From: an uncultured Flavobacteriaceae bacterium
Lineage (GTDB): Bacteria > Bacteroidota > Bacteroidia > Flavobacteriales > Flavobacteriaceae
Length of the DNA stretch: 64,000 nt
Reading direction: 5' to 3'
Assembly: GCA_947500445.1 (NCBI GenBank)
Contig: CANMSB010000003.1
Coordinates: 186,001-250,000 of the forward strand
This document shows, one piece after another, positions 10,001 to 17,919 of the stretch; position 1 is the first letter of the stretch, and each line of letters begins with the position of its first letter. The translations under genes were made by a program, and so were the position numbers. Below the pieces are notes generated by a model. That model did no database searches. It saw nothing but the letters and a program-made list of their open reading frames with translations, and had not been told where the DNA came from.

Positions 10001-10331
10001 GGTATTGTTGAACAGCCCACAGATTATTGAGGCCTGTAGGGTGCTTTCCGAAAAAATGTTGGTGGAGACCTCCTTGGAACCCGTTAATGCGGTAGACCGA
10101 CTTTTTCTTTCGCTTATAGGCCGTTCGCCCAAACCGGCGGAAAAGGAAATCCTGCTGAGGCAATACCGGGAAGAAAAAAACTATTTCGATACGGCCCCGG
10201 AAGAAATGCGCGGTTTTTTGAATATCGGAACCAAAAAACCGAACGGTGAAATTCCCCTAACGCAGACAGCGGCATTGGCGCGGGTGGCCAATACCATTTT
10301 GAACTCTACGGAAGGGTATTACAAAAATTAG
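7047..10331 (+). CDS. Planctomycete-type cytochrome c / DUF1549 / LamG / DUF1553 lipoprotein
   Basis: A 1094-residue exported protein. The signal peptide ends in a lipobox (MMASCG). Residues ~45-150 are a PSCyt1-type cytochrome domain with one haem-c site (CYVCH). Residues ~160-370 match the PSCyt2/DUF1549 domain (LFFDLTGLPP, ASHWLDVARFADS) and include a second CxxCH (CARCH). Residues ~490-680 form a concanavalin/LamG-like beta-sandwich (VSFWIKVPEEF, GFIDELRILN). Residues ~770-1070 are the PSD1/DUF1553 domain (NPLTARVAVNQMWYLMFG, SNTPLQALVLLNSP). Such proteins pair with DUF1501 proteins in Planctomycetes and marine Bacteroidota and are suspected to help degrade sulfated or complex organics. 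The DUF1501 gene starts 3 nt after this stop. Confidence 0.9.
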   Translation: MYSSLLDLLKRTYVFLPVIFMMASCGVDKPKEVVLAESDLPEVIDFNYHIKPILSDRCYVCHGPDKNNQKADLRLDNAEGAYAALSSGSGVAIAPGNLGKSEVYHRMVTEDPYRLMPPPESNLVLSAEEIAYITKWIEQGAEYKPHWAFTKPEKSEVPEAGEGWANNTIDRFVAAKLEEKDIAPSEMSEREVLVRRLFFDLTGLPPAIEEVERIINDDDPEYYSKLVDKLLASSAYGERMASHWLDVARFADSEGYLDDFHHEMWPYRDWVINAYNKNLPYDDFVLWQVGGDQIPNARPEQRLATAFNRLHKQNSEGGAIAEEFRVDYVSDRTNTVGAAFMGLTVACARCHDHKYDPISQKNYFELFGFFNSTVEMGNGMFAQNSIENGQGIAPERSMNAGPVMPVPDEDISKIRDFIAREAEAKSSEIEKRIKAVSEQAASWAGSDPSPSVLEKAVDQATVVNLTFEQAANGVCKDLAKGSKNATYKGHEIVPGKKGSALEYKEGQLVADGSRVSFERVDPFTVSFWIKVPEEFDEARVLFNGNSRNQGYRGWEVVLDSTRVSFRLNHAYPFQSLTVRMKEALPLNEWQHFTWTYDGSSNAERMKVYRDGQSMDVDVLRNHIYRSTKPYADSDALLYEHYNGLVLGASHYDKGFSKGFIDELRILNKEGGALFAQYLFDEAKGKKAFETAVSQKSKALDEFYALHMSDELQTERESLRQIRLRDVQTIDTIQEIMVMGDYEQERPTYILDRGAYDSPTEQVSRDVPESILPWPEDLPKNRYGLGKWLTHEENPLTARVAVNQMWYLMFGRGLVETNEDFGNQGALPTHPELLDWLAVDFIENGWNVKRLIKQMVTSATYKQSSKVRNDLQEIDPDNKLLARSPRYRRSAEMVRDNVLAASGLLKEEIGGKSVFPYQPDGLWRETISHSFFPGYEIDYDEGLYRRSLYTFWKRNAPAPSMLVFDAANRSECQVKRLRSNTPLQALVLLNSPQIIEACRVLSEKMLVETSLEPVNAVDRLFLSLIGRSPKPAEKEILLRQYREEKNYFDTAPEEMRGFLNIGTKKPNGEIPLTQTAALARVANTILNSTEGYYKN

Positions 10332-10334
10332 GAT

Positions 10335-11819
10335 ATGAAGAAGTACGAAAAGGATATCAAACAAGCGGAATACCTACGCACCAGAAGGGATTTTTTACGG
10401 ACCACAAGCAAGGGATTGGGAAGTCTGGCCCTGGGCAGCCTTTTGTTTCCGGATATGATCGCCGCACCTCCCAAACCCAAGTTGATTACTTCTTTGTCTG
10501 ACAACGGAGGGGCACTTTCGGGCTTGCATCATGTGCCCAAAGCCAAAAGGGTCATCTATCTTTTTCAAAGCGGTGGACCTAGCCAATTTGAACTTTACGA
10601 CTATAAACCCGCATTGAACAAGTATTGGGGCGAAGAAATCCCGGATTCGGTACGAGGGGAACAACGACTTTCGGGCATGTTGGCGGCGCAGGCCAGTTTT
10701 CCGCTAGTGGGGTCCCTATTCGATTTTAAGCAACATTCCAAAACGGGAGGCTATTTTAGTGAACTGATGAAGTATACTTCGGAAATCTCCGAGGACATCT
10801 GTATGATCAACTCGATGCATACGGACGCCATCAACCACGAACCGGCCGTTATTTTCATGCAGACTGGTTCGCAACAAGTGGGGCGTCCCAGCATAGGATC
10901 TTGGATGAGTTACGGGCTTGGCAGCGCCAATAAGAACCTTCCATCGTTCATCGTGATGCTGTCAAAGGGGAAGAGTGATGCACAAAGTTTGAACATGCAA
11001 TCTTGGAACAGTGGTTTTTTGCCGTCGCACCATCAGGGCGTGCGATTTCGTTCCGGTGCCGATCCCGTATTGTATCTCAGCAATCCCGAGGGTATCGACC
11101 GCGATCGGCGCAGGTCGGAACTCGATTATTTGGTGGAACTGGAGGCCGAACAGAAAAAAGTATGGGGCGACCCCGAAATCGATTCCAAGATCAGCCAATA
11201 TGAGATGGCCTATCGCATGCAGAGCAGCGTTCCCGAAATAGCGGACCTTTCCGATGAGCCGGATTACATCTTCGATATGTATGGCCCGGACTCCCGAATT
11301 CCCGGAACCTATGCCTATAATTGTTTGATGGCAAGGAGACTTGCCGAAAGGGACGTCAGCTTCATTCAACTTTACCATATGGGATGGGACCAACATAGCA
11401 ATTTACCCTCCCAAATACAGGAAATGGCCAAATCTTCAGATCAGCCTTCCGCCGCCCTGGTGAAAGATTTAAAACAGCGTGGACTTTTGGAAGATACCTT
11501 GGTCATTTGGGGCGGTGAATTTGGGCGCACCAGTTTTTCCCAAGGGAAACTGACCAAGGACAACTATGGGCGCGACCACCATCCCAGAAGTTTTAGCTCT
11601 TGGATGGCCGGTGGTGGCATTAAACCGGGTGTCGTATACGGAAAAACCGATGATTTCGGATATAATATCGTGGAGAATCCGGTACATGTCCACGATTTTC
11701 AGGCCACCTTGTTGCATCAATTGGGTATCGATCATGAGCAACTTGTCTTCAAACATCAGGGAAGACGGTATCGTTTGACCGATGTGCACGGGCATGTCGT
11801 AAAAGATATTCTTGCCTAA
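10335..11819 (+). CDS. DUF1501 family protein, Tat-exported
   Basis: A 494-residue protein of the DUF1501 family, related to the alkaline phosphatase/sulfatase fold. The N-terminus has a twin-arginine signal (RTRRDFLRTTSKG then a hydrophobic stretch LGSLALGSLLFP), so it should be exported folded, probably with a metal. Typical family words are visible: RVIYLFQSGGPSQFELYDYK, HEPAVIFMQTG, GWDQHSNLPSQI, WGGEFGRTSFSQG and GRDHHPRSFSSWMAGGG. The histidine- and aspartate-rich stretches are likely metal ligands. It forms a two-gene unit with the upstream PSCyt1/DUF1553 lipoprotein (3-nt gap), the standard arrangement. The substrate is unknown. Confidence 0.9.
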   Translation: MKKYEKDIKQAEYLRTRRDFLRTTSKGLGSLALGSLLFPDMIAAPPKPKLITSLSDNGGALSGLHHVPKAKRVIYLFQSGGPSQFELYDYKPALNKYWGEEIPDSVRGEQRLSGMLAAQASFPLVGSLFDFKQHSKTGGYFSELMKYTSEISEDICMINSMHTDAINHEPAVIFMQTGSQQVGRPSIGSWMSYGLGSANKNLPSFIVMLSKGKSDAQSLNMQSWNSGFLPSHHQGVRFRSGADPVLYLSNPEGIDRDRRRSELDYLVELEAEQKKVWGDPEIDSKISQYEMAYRMQSSVPEIADLSDEPDYIFDMYGPDSRIPGTYAYNCLMARRLAERDVSFIQLYHMGWDQHSNLPSQIQEMAKSSDQPSAALVKDLKQRGLLEDTLVIWGGEFGRTSFSQGKLTKDNYGRDHHPRSFSSWMAGGGIKPGVVYGKTDDFGYNIVENPVHVHDFQATLLHQLGIDHEQLVFKHQGRRYRLTDVHGHVVKDILA

Positions 11820-11836
11820 CGGAAACAACAACTATT

Positions 11837-11956
11837 ATGAAAACGACAAGAAGGGCCTTTATGGGCAAAACTTCCCTTGCCGCTTCTCAAGCGATAAACA
11901 GCCTAAGGGAAAGCAATCCCGAATTAGAGATTATCGGAGGAAGTCATGATCTATAG
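11837..11956 (+). pseudogene. Truncated stump of a third Tat-signal gene
   Basis: A 39-codon frame starts 17 nt after the DUF1501 stop: MKTTRRAFMGKTSLAASQAI, then a short polar tail ending in GGSHDL. The start has the twin-arginine n-region (TTRRAFMGK) typical of exported oxidoreductases and isomerases in these operons. The hydrophobic core is degenerate and the frame stops almost at once. I read it as the 5' remnant of a third operon gene whose body was deleted. The following ~315 bp to the next gene contain only a hairpin. Confidence 0.4.
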
Positions 11957-12038
11957 TTTCTGAAGTTGAGGTAAATAGCGTGAGTTCGATTTAAAACGGC
12001 CATGTTTTAGCTGACGGATAGTTTTTCTTTTTCTTTGG

Positions 12039-12076
12039 TTCCGTTTCTTTTGGACAAGCGAAAGAAATAAACGGAA
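12039..12076. terminator. Imperfect hairpin in gap after the DUF1501 unit
   Basis: TTCCGTTTCTTT (12039-12050) can pair with AAAGAAATAAACGGAA (12061-12076) around a 10-nt loop, with a small bulge. T-rich runs lie on the left (TTTTTCTTTTTCTTT), so it could act on the minus-strand transcript of the 12274-13563 gene as well as after 11819. Apart from this and the stump at 11837, the 11820-12273 gap holds nothing I can support. Confidence 0.4.
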
Positions 12077-12273
12077 GGCCAAATGAAAGGATAAACAACA
12101 GATTTACAGCGTTCATTTTATAATTGGACCATTTTTTATACTATTTCTGATGTTGAATTACGCTTTTAAGACCGTTCTTTTTCCCGCGTGTCTAAACACA
12201 AAATAAGTTCGTCGCCAATGCGGTGCTTGGGTTTTGGTTTTCGATTATACAAAAATCCTGTTTAGTAATGGTA

Positions 12274-13563
12274 TCAATGTCGGTTGTCGCACAGTATGCG
12301 AATGGAAGGCTCCTTTTGGTCGACAAAGCGAATACTCTGGCAGCCAAAACTATGGCTTGTAAAACCATAATACATAGGTGGTTTGTTTTTAAAGATTTTT
12401 CCGGTCCATTGTCCATAACCAAAGTCTTCTCTATCCGTCGCTTTTGTCGCCAATGGCACCAGATAGGTACCTTCCGATTCCATTTGAACGCTTTCCCCCA
12501 ACAGCGCCCCGGAGGATCTGTCGACCATCACCAAATAACGATATCCCAGCTGTCCGTTTTTTTCCAAATTTTGGACGTAAAAATCGACGGAATCGGAGCT
12601 GAACCGATAGACCTGTTTGGGCTCCGCTCCTGAAAGCCATGCTTTACGATGGTCGGGAATTATTTTTGAATCGAACTTTTTGGGCAGGTCCGTACTTGGA
12701 ATTTCTTTCCATATCATGGGCACAACATTACCGGTTTGAAAGGGGTTTGCCAGTCCGATATAAGCAAAGGTATGACCCCTACTACGATGTTTTTTCTCCA
12801 AATTGAACCCTATTTCATATTCGTACGCTTCCAAGGTGTTACTTCCCGAGGCGTAGATGTTTACGGCCGCCATTACGGAGAGTTCTTTTACAGGGAACTT
12901 GGTAACGCTATCCGCTTGTAGATTGAAGAGGAAAACCGTATCCTTTTCCGATATGCGCATGCTCTTCAGAAATCTCGATTTTAATCTATCGTCAAAAGCT
13001 ATGGTGTCCTTTCCCAAAAGGTGTTCGGGAATTAGGGTGGGGCCTTCCTCATCATAGTTCCAAGAATGCCTTTCGGATAGGTTTACAAAACCTTGCCGTA
13101 TGTCCTTCTCATATGCGTAGTAAGGGCTAGCATAGTAAATGTCGAGGTTTTCAAAGGTATATGTTTTGGATAAAAAGCCGCTAAAAACATACACCGTGTC
13201 CTGTTGTTTTTGAACACCCAGCCACGTCCCGTTTATTACTTTTCCATTGTCCTTTACGCGTATTGCAATATCCGTTTTTAACACCGGTATCACTTTAGTA
13301 TTCAAGGGAAAGGTGCCCAGTATTTCCCCGTTTGGGCTCGCCCTATAATTAAGGCCGGAAGGTGCACTTACAAAGTATGCCGTAACGGGTTCTTGTGCTT
13401 CTGTAGTTGTCGTTCGGGTATCTCCATCTGTCGCGGTTTTTACCGCTGTTCCTATCGTCGGAAGTGTCCCCACTAGTACGTTTTTTTTATTTTCCGACGC
13501 TTCTTTACAACTTGTTAGATTGCATAAGATTACTAAAAAGGCAATATGGAATACGATTTTCAT
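12274..13563 (-). CDS. Lipoprotein with N-terminal SH3-like domain, function unknown
   Basis: The start at 13563 (MKIVFHIAFLVILCNLTSC) gives a signal peptide with lipobox LTSC; the frame is open 12 codons further up, but that start would bury the signal. The mature 410 or so residues open with a Thr-rich linker, then an SH3b-like segment (SGLNYRASPNGEILGTFPLN, residues ~55-110), a fold often used to bind peptidoglycan or peptides. The rest is beta-rich and unrecognised, containing NLEKKHRSRGHTFAYIG and ending in SIRILCDNRH. It is probably an envelope protein. It stands alone on the minus strand. Confidence 0.75.
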   Translation of the reverse strand: MKIVFHIAFLVILCNLTSCKEASENKKNVLVGTLPTIGTAVKTATDGDTRTTTTEAQEPVTAYFVSAPSGLNYRASPNGEILGTFPLNTKVIPVLKTDIAIRVKDNGKVINGTWLGVQKQQDTVYVFSGFLSKTYTFENLDIYYASPYYAYEKDIRQGFVNLSERHSWNYDEEGPTLIPEHLLGKDTIAFDDRLKSRFLKSMRISEKDTVFLFNLQADSVTKFPVKELSVMAAVNIYASGSNTLEAYEYEIGFNLEKKHRSRGHTFAYIGLANPFQTGNVVPMIWKEIPSTDLPKKFDSKIIPDHRKAWLSGAEPKQVYRFSSDSVDFYVQNLEKNGQLGYRYLVMVDRSSGALLGESVQMESEGTYLVPLATKATDREDFGYGQWTGKIFKNKPPMYYGFTSHSFGCQSIRFVDQKEPSIRILCDNRH

Positions 13564-13736
13564 CTTTTGCTCGATTTTATGATCTAATGCTAATACCAAT
13601 TTACTTCAAAAGGAACCAATCTCCTCGTTCATTGTCCATTTGCTTTTCTTGCATGCATTTTCTGTACCGTGGGGATGCAAAACCCTTGTGGAGTCCGTAT
13701 ATCAAAAAAGCAATTTCGTTATTGATGTCCTAGTTT

Positions 13737-13907
13737 AACCCGGATTATGCATTAGAACTTCGTAATGAAGCTTTTAGCTGCGATAAAATATGACATTTTA
13801 TGAATGTAAGCATAGCACCGCTACGGTTACATTTAAAAATGTAGCGCAGCACCATATTTTGAAGTAGCTGGAAGCTGTAGTAGATTTTCTAATGCATAAT
13901 CCGGGTT
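13737..13907. mobile_element. MITE-like palindromic element
   Basis: Perfect 21-bp terminal inverted repeats bound this 171-bp element (13737-13757 and 13887-13907; core CCCGGATTATGCATTAGAA). The interior is itself an imperfect palindrome: AGCTTTTAGCTGC...AAAATATG near the left end mirrors CATATTTTGAAGTAGCTGG near the right. The centre has a hairpin TGTAAGCATAGC-ACC-GCTACGGTTACA. There is no coding potential. TTTAA-like words sit at both edges, as expected of a short target duplication. The remaining parts of the 13564-14009 gap show nothing else. Confidence 0.65.
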
Positions 13908-14009
13908 TAATACCTCCATAACCGTAACGGTAAATTGTTATAAAGGTTGTCCGTAATGATACGCAATAGCGATTTTCGTATTTTTCGGAACACTAAGGAG
14001 CGACATTAG

Positions 14010-14684
14010 ATGATAAAGAAAGGGAAGCAAAACCCCTGTAAAACCCCATGGCCCACTAAAAAAGCTATGGAACAGATATACCAAAAGCATCTTTGGGGTG
14101 GTAAGGAGCATATCTTTTATTCGGGCGACGGCTCTCATGCCCCAGAAATAATCGACCCCTATATCTATTGTATGGTCTCTTTTTTTAGTGCTTTTGAACC
14201 GTTGTTGCGTGTTTGTGATCTGGGATGTGGCGATTTTAACATCGGACAGGCATTGGTTCCTTATACGGCAACCTATACCGCGGTAGATATTGTACCCTCG
14301 TTGATTGCCTACAATACCGAAAAATTCAAAGATGATAAGGTAAGCTTTCGATGTGCGGATATCGCAACGGACCCTTTGCCATCTGCCGATTGCGCTTTGT
14401 TACGACAGGTGTTGCAGCATTTATCAAATGCCGAAGTGGCTCAGGTGGTCGCCAAACTGGTCCGCTATAAGCATGTGATTTTAACGGAGCATATTCCCGA
14501 GGGAACTTTTATGCCCAATACGGATATTATTTCCGGTCAGGGTACGCGATTGAAAAAGAATAGCGGATTGGTACTGACGTCCGAACCGTTCCGTTTGCGA
14601 CCCAAAAAGGAAAAACGGTTGTTGTCTTTAGTTCCCGAAAAATACGGAGGTAGTATCGTAACCACATACTACCAAATGTTCTAA
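14010..14684 (+). CDS. Class I SAM-dependent methyltransferase
   Basis: A 224-residue cytosolic methyltransferase. The SAM-binding motif I is VCDLGCGDFNIGQAL (residues ~69-83), followed by an acidic strand end (YTAVDIVPSL) and motif ADCALLRQVLQHLS (post-I/motif IV region). The N-terminal 40 residues (KQNPCKTPWPTKKAMEQIY) are unusual for a small-molecule methyltransferase and may bind substrate. The substrate is unknown. It converges with the GNAT gene and the two stops overlap by 4 nt. Confidence 0.8.
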   Translation: MIKKGKQNPCKTPWPTKKAMEQIYQKHLWGGKEHIFYSGDGSHAPEIIDPYIYCMVSFFSAFEPLLRVCDLGCGDFNIGQALVPYTATYTAVDIVPSLIAYNTEKFKDDKVSFRCADIATDPLPSADCALLRQVLQHLSNAEVAQVVAKLVRYKHVILTEHIPEGTFMPNTDIISGQGTRLKKNSGLVLTSEPFRLRPKKEKRLLSLVPEKYGGSIVTTYYQMF

Positions 14685-15133
14685 AGATTTGGGATCGTGA
14701 GTTCAAACCTTTCTTTTGTCTTTGATGTAGCACCCAATTTTCGATAAAAAGCGATTGCATTGGAATTGAAATCGGGCGTTTGCCATTGCATGCTGGAGCA
14801 ATTTTCTGTTTTTGCAATGGAAAGTACCCTATCCATCAAAAGGCTTCCCCAACCTTTTCCCCTTGAAGATTCCCTTAAAAATAGGCAATCCAGATACATA
14901 TAGTACGCAGCATCCCAAGTGGAAAACTGTTTGATAAAGGTCGCATAGCCCATTAACCGGTTTTTTTCTTCCAAAACCAAACATCTTAAGCGGGGTTCGT
15001 TCCCAAAAAGGGCATCGGCCAATAAGGTAGATTTGTTTGTTGGGTCGTACGACGCCCGTTCAAAAAGCGCATGCGCCCGACAGAGGGCCACAATTTCTGT
15101 CAAGTCTTTTTTTTGGGCATATCGGATATCCAT
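14681..15133 (-). CDS. GNAT-family N-acetyltransferase
   Basis: A 150-residue protein with the acetyl-CoA binding motif A (ESSRGKGWGSLLMDRVLSIA, Q/RxxGxG/A type) at residues ~85-105 and the C-terminal motif B (NSNAIAFYRKLGA). Its length fits a single GNAT domain. Close relatives act on diverse amines or N-termini; nothing nearby identifies the acceptor. It starts at ATG 15133 (MDIRYAQKKDLTEIVALCR) and overlaps the convergent methyltransferase by 4 nt. Confidence 0.87.
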   Translation of the reverse strand: MDIRYAQKKDLTEIVALCRAHALFERASYDPTNKSTLLADALFGNEPRLRCLVLEEKNRLMGYATFIKQFSTWDAAYYMYLDCLFLRESSRGKGWGSLLMDRVLSIAKTENCSSMQWQTPDFNSNAIAFYRKLGATSKTKERFELTIPNL

Positions 15134-15284
15134 GATACGGGATTTTTGGGGTTTCTTAAGGGTATGATATCACGTTACCTTTGAAACGGTATGAAATACA
15201 GGTCAAAGTACGATAAAAGTAAACACTGTTTCCAAATGTCGATCGTATCGTACCTTTCCCAGTCTGTTATAGTTCCCAAGGGGT

Positions 15285-15677
15285 TCAGCATGCACAACGC
15301 ATTATGGAGCCCCCGGTAGGTGCCGTTCCTTCCGTGGCGTATCCATCAAATTTCCACCATTCGAGACCTCCGACCAACTCTTTTACCTTGAAACCAAGTT
15401 TTGCCATTTGTAATGCCCCTTTTGTGGACGCATTGCAGCCTATACCATCACAGTAGCATATATACGTTTTTGAAGGATCAAGATGCGCCGTGTTTTCCGT
15501 ATTCATTTCCCGGTGCGGTAGGTTAATGGCCGTAGGGATATGCTCTTTTTCGAACCCGAACGCTTTTCTGGTATCCAATGCTACAACGCTTTCCTCGTTT
15601 TCCAAGGCATCCCACAGGTCCGATGGGTCCATTTGATAGGCTAATTTGCTTTCGTAGAATTCAATTTGTTTTTTCAT
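15285..15677 (-). CDS. Rhodanese-like domain protein
   Basis: A single rhodanese domain of 130 residues. It contains VVALDTRKAFGFEKEHIPTAINLPHRE (CH2A-type motif) and the active-site loop YCDGIGCNASTKGA, where the first Cys is the likely sulfur carrier, followed by LGFKVKELVGGLEWW, typical of the family. It is probably cytosolic and handles sulfane sulfur. It is divergent from a LysR regulator, which is the classic arrangement for a regulator and its target. Confidence 0.87.
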   Translation of the reverse strand: MKKQIEFYESKLAYQMDPSDLWDALENEESVVALDTRKAFGFEKEHIPTAINLPHREMNTENTAHLDPSKTYICYCDGIGCNASTKGALQMAKLGFKVKELVGGLEWWKFDGYATEGTAPTGGSIMRCAC

Positions 15678-15775
15678 AAGACGTATGTTTTAGGCAAGCT
15701 AAATTAGTTCGTCCAATGCCTTGGTGACAAAAGGAAAATATGAGCTTTTTTAAGGTGAGGCTGAATATTTTTCAG

Positions 15776-15794
15776 TTTTGGTGGTTTGTCAAAA
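15776..15794. promoter_or_regulatory. Candidate LysR-type operator
   Basis: TTTTG-N9-CAAAA is an interrupted palindrome of the T-N11-A form that LysR regulators bind. It lies 18 bp upstream of the lysR start, in the 134-bp gap shared with the divergent rhodanese gene. Such sites often serve both autoregulation and activation of the divergent gene. AT-rich DNA can give such words by chance. Confidence 0.4.
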
Positions 15795-15811
15795 CAGTAT
15801 CTTTATAAGGT

Positions 15812-16711
15812 ATGGAATTAAAGTATTTTAGATTAATAAAGACCATTACGGAAGAGGGCAGTATTGCCAATTCTGCCGACAAACTTTTTTTGACCCAGTC
15901 CGCCTTGAGCCACCAACTCAAGGATTTGGAGGAGCGTTTGGGTTTTAAGGTCTTTTATCGCAAGCGCAATCGATGGGAGTTAACAGAGGAGGGTCGGGAA
16001 CTGTATCTTTTGGGAAATGTACTTTTGGAGCGTATTGAAAAAGGTTTTGCAACGATCGAGCGGTTGCGAAAAGGTACGGTCGGAAGTGTTAAGGTAAGCA
16101 CGGAGTGCTATAGCTTTTATCAGGGACTACCGGGATTTGTTCAAAAAATGGGACTGTTGTATCCCGGTATGGATGTGGCACTGATCTTAGAGGCAACACA
16201 CCGGCCCGTTGCAAAAGTAGTATCCAAGGAAATTGATATTGCCATCGTTACCAAAAAACCGACGGACAAAACACTCTCCAGTGTAATGGTATATGAGGAT
16301 GAACTATTTGCACTGGTCCATAAAGAAAATCACCTGGCGGGAAAGGCCTTTTTAGAGGCAAGGGACTTCTCCAAAATACATTTGATCATCCATTCGTATC
16401 CGTTGGAAACCGTTTCGGTATATGAGCAATTCCTAAAACATCATGCCTGCACCCCGCAAAAGGTTTCGGCTATTCCGCTTACCGAAGTGGCATTAGAAAT
16501 GGTGGCCGCAAATATGGGTGTAATGTGTATGCCAAAATGGGCATTGCGCTCTTTTAAAATTGCTTCGGACCTGTTATTTGTGCCTATCGGTAAAAATGGT
16601 TTGAAACGAACCCATTACGTAGTATTCAGATCGGAAGACAAGCATAAGAAATACTTGAACGATTTTATCTCCAATTTCGGGGAAACCTTTGCTGTAAAGG
16701 AGGCACTTTAA
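15812..16711 (+). CDS. LysR-family transcriptional regulator
   Basis: A 299-residue regulator, normal length for the family. Residues 1-60 are the winged helix-turn-helix (ANSADKLFLTQSALSHQLKD, LEERLGFKVFYRK). Residues ~90-290 form the periplasmic-binding-protein-like effector domain (GSVKVSTECYSFYQGLPGFV). The sequence resembles the MetR-like subgroup, but this is only an impression. It is divergent from the rhodanese gene, so control of sulfur metabolism is a reasonable guess. Confidence 0.88.
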   Translation: MELKYFRLIKTITEEGSIANSADKLFLTQSALSHQLKDLEERLGFKVFYRKRNRWELTEEGRELYLLGNVLLERIEKGFATIERLRKGTVGSVKVSTECYSFYQGLPGFVQKMGLLYPGMDVALILEATHRPVAKVVSKEIDIAIVTKKPTDKTLSSVMVYEDELFALVHKENHLAGKAFLEARDFSKIHLIIHSYPLETVSVYEQFLKHHACTPQKVSAIPLTEVALEMVAANMGVMCMPKWALRSFKIASDLLFVPIGKNGLKRTHYVVFRSEDKHKKYLNDFISNFGETFAVKEAL

Positions 16712-16955
16712 AAAACGCCCCAATGATTTGGGCAATATGTGGAACGCGATTTGGATGCTTGTGGTCTCGTCGACTTCCCTTGCAAAGCCAACAGTAACCG
16801 TTTAAGGGTTTGAACACGCCCTGGTCCGGCAATCGGTCCATGGTTTAAACCGGATAGCGGTATTGTTGGTGTGACGAGCGGTGCGGGGCAAATTCATGAC
16901 AACTGCATTATGACGGACCGAGGTATGCTTTTAAGCTTTTCAAAAAAAATCAAAA

Positions 16956-17003
16956 AAGTGTAACCTTTTTTTCATTTGATCAATCCTACAAGTGTAATCT
17001 TTT
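16956..17003 (+). promoter_or_regulatory. Candidate promoter region of the ECF sigma operon
   Basis: Upstream of the DUF6249 gene a near-repeat occurs twice: AAGTGTAACCTTTT at 16956-16969 and AAGTGTAATCTTTT at 16990-17003. GTAAC followed by a T-run resembles the -35 region seen upstream of many self-regulated ECF sigma genes in Bacteroidota. The rest of the 305-bp gap from 16712 holds only a weak hairpin (GCCC...GGGC near 16717-16733) just after the lysR stop. Confidence 0.3.
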
Positions 17004-17016
17004 AAAAACAAGAATT

Positions 17017-17358
17017 ATGAATGATTTTATTTTTGGCCCGGGAATCGTATTGATCGTATTGTTCGCCGCTGCCGGCTACACGATCTATACGTTTATAAAA
17101 GCTTCACATTTAGAGCGTATGGCGAAAATTGAAAAAGGGATCGATACCGCCTCATCGCCGAACAACGCACAGTATCTGATATTAAAATTGGGAATGTTCA
17201 TGGTCGGGATCGCCATCGGCTTGCTTTCGGCCCATTTTGTTGAAAAGACATTTCAAATTGACGAAGTTGTTTTCTATCCTTCTTTTATGCTGCTTTTTGG
17301 AGGTATCGGTTTGATTGCCTCGTTTTTCTGGTCAAAAAAGTTGCAACGCAATAATTAA
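17017..17358 (+). CDS. DUF6249-like small membrane protein
   Basis: A 113-residue inner-membrane protein with three hydrophobic segments: residues ~5-28, ~53-72 and ~85-105. After the first comes the family-like word HLERMAKIEKGID. Proteins of this kind (DUF6249) are commonly the first gene of ECF sigma factor operons in Bacteroidota, as here: the sigma factor starts 5 nt downstream. Its role is unknown; a sensing or anti-sigma function is suggested only by position. Confidence 0.75.
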   Translation: MNDFIFGPGIVLIVLFAAAGYTIYTFIKASHLERMAKIEKGIDTASSPNNAQYLILKLGMFMVGIAIGLLSAHFVEKTFQIDEVVFYPSFMLLFGGIGLIASFFWSKKLQRNN

Positions 17359-17363
17359 GACGA

Positions 17364-17918
17364 ATGGAGGCCCATTATATAGATGCGGTTTTAAAGGGAA
17401 ATGCCAATGCCTTTGGATATTTCATAAGAACCTATCAAAACCAAGCTTTTTCGCTGGCCGTTTCCCTGGTAAAGCGGGAGGCCGATGCGAAGGATGTGGT
17501 GCAAGATAGCTTCATTGCGGCCTATTCTTCTTTGGGCAATTTTCGAAAGGATGCCAAATTTTCTACATGGTTTTATCGGATCGTGGTCAATACGGCATTA
17601 CAGTTTTTAAAACGACAAAAACGCAGGAGCGAAGTCGTATCGGATTACGCGATTACCGATGATGAAAAAACGGCAGTCAATTCCGCTCTTGCGCAATTGC
17701 GGCAAGAAGATCTAAAACGGCTCGTGGTCACGGTTTTAAAAAAAATACCACCCAAAGAAGCGATGGTGTTGCAGCTCTACTACATCGATGACCAAAATAT
17801 TGCGGAGATTATGGAAATAACGGCTTTTTCCAATTCCCATGTAAAAGTACTGTTACATAGGGGGCGAACAGCTTTTTATAAACACATGGAAAGCGAAGAC
17901 ATTAAAAAACCTTATTGA
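17364..17918 (+). CDS. ECF-type RNA polymerase sigma factor
   Basis: A 184-residue sigma-70 family factor with the two ECF domains. Region 2 is at residues ~10-85 (AKDVVQDSFIAAYSSLGNF, FSTWFYRIVVNTA) and region 4 at ~115-175 (IPPKEAMVLQLYYIDDQNIA, SNSHVKVLLHRGRTAF). It redirects RNA polymerase in response to an unknown signal. It sits between two small membrane proteins and a class-C serine hydrolase, all co-directional with gaps of 5 nt or less or with overlap, so they form one operon. Confidence 0.92.
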   Translation: MEAHYIDAVLKGNANAFGYFIRTYQNQAFSLAVSLVKREADAKDVVQDSFIAAYSSLGNFRKDAKFSTWFYRIVVNTALQFLKRQKRRSEVVSDYAITDDEKTAVNSALAQLRQEDLKRLVVTVLKKIPPKEAMVLQLYYIDDQNIAEIMEITAFSNSHVKVLLHRGRTAFYKHMESEDIKKPY

Positions 17919-17919
17919 T

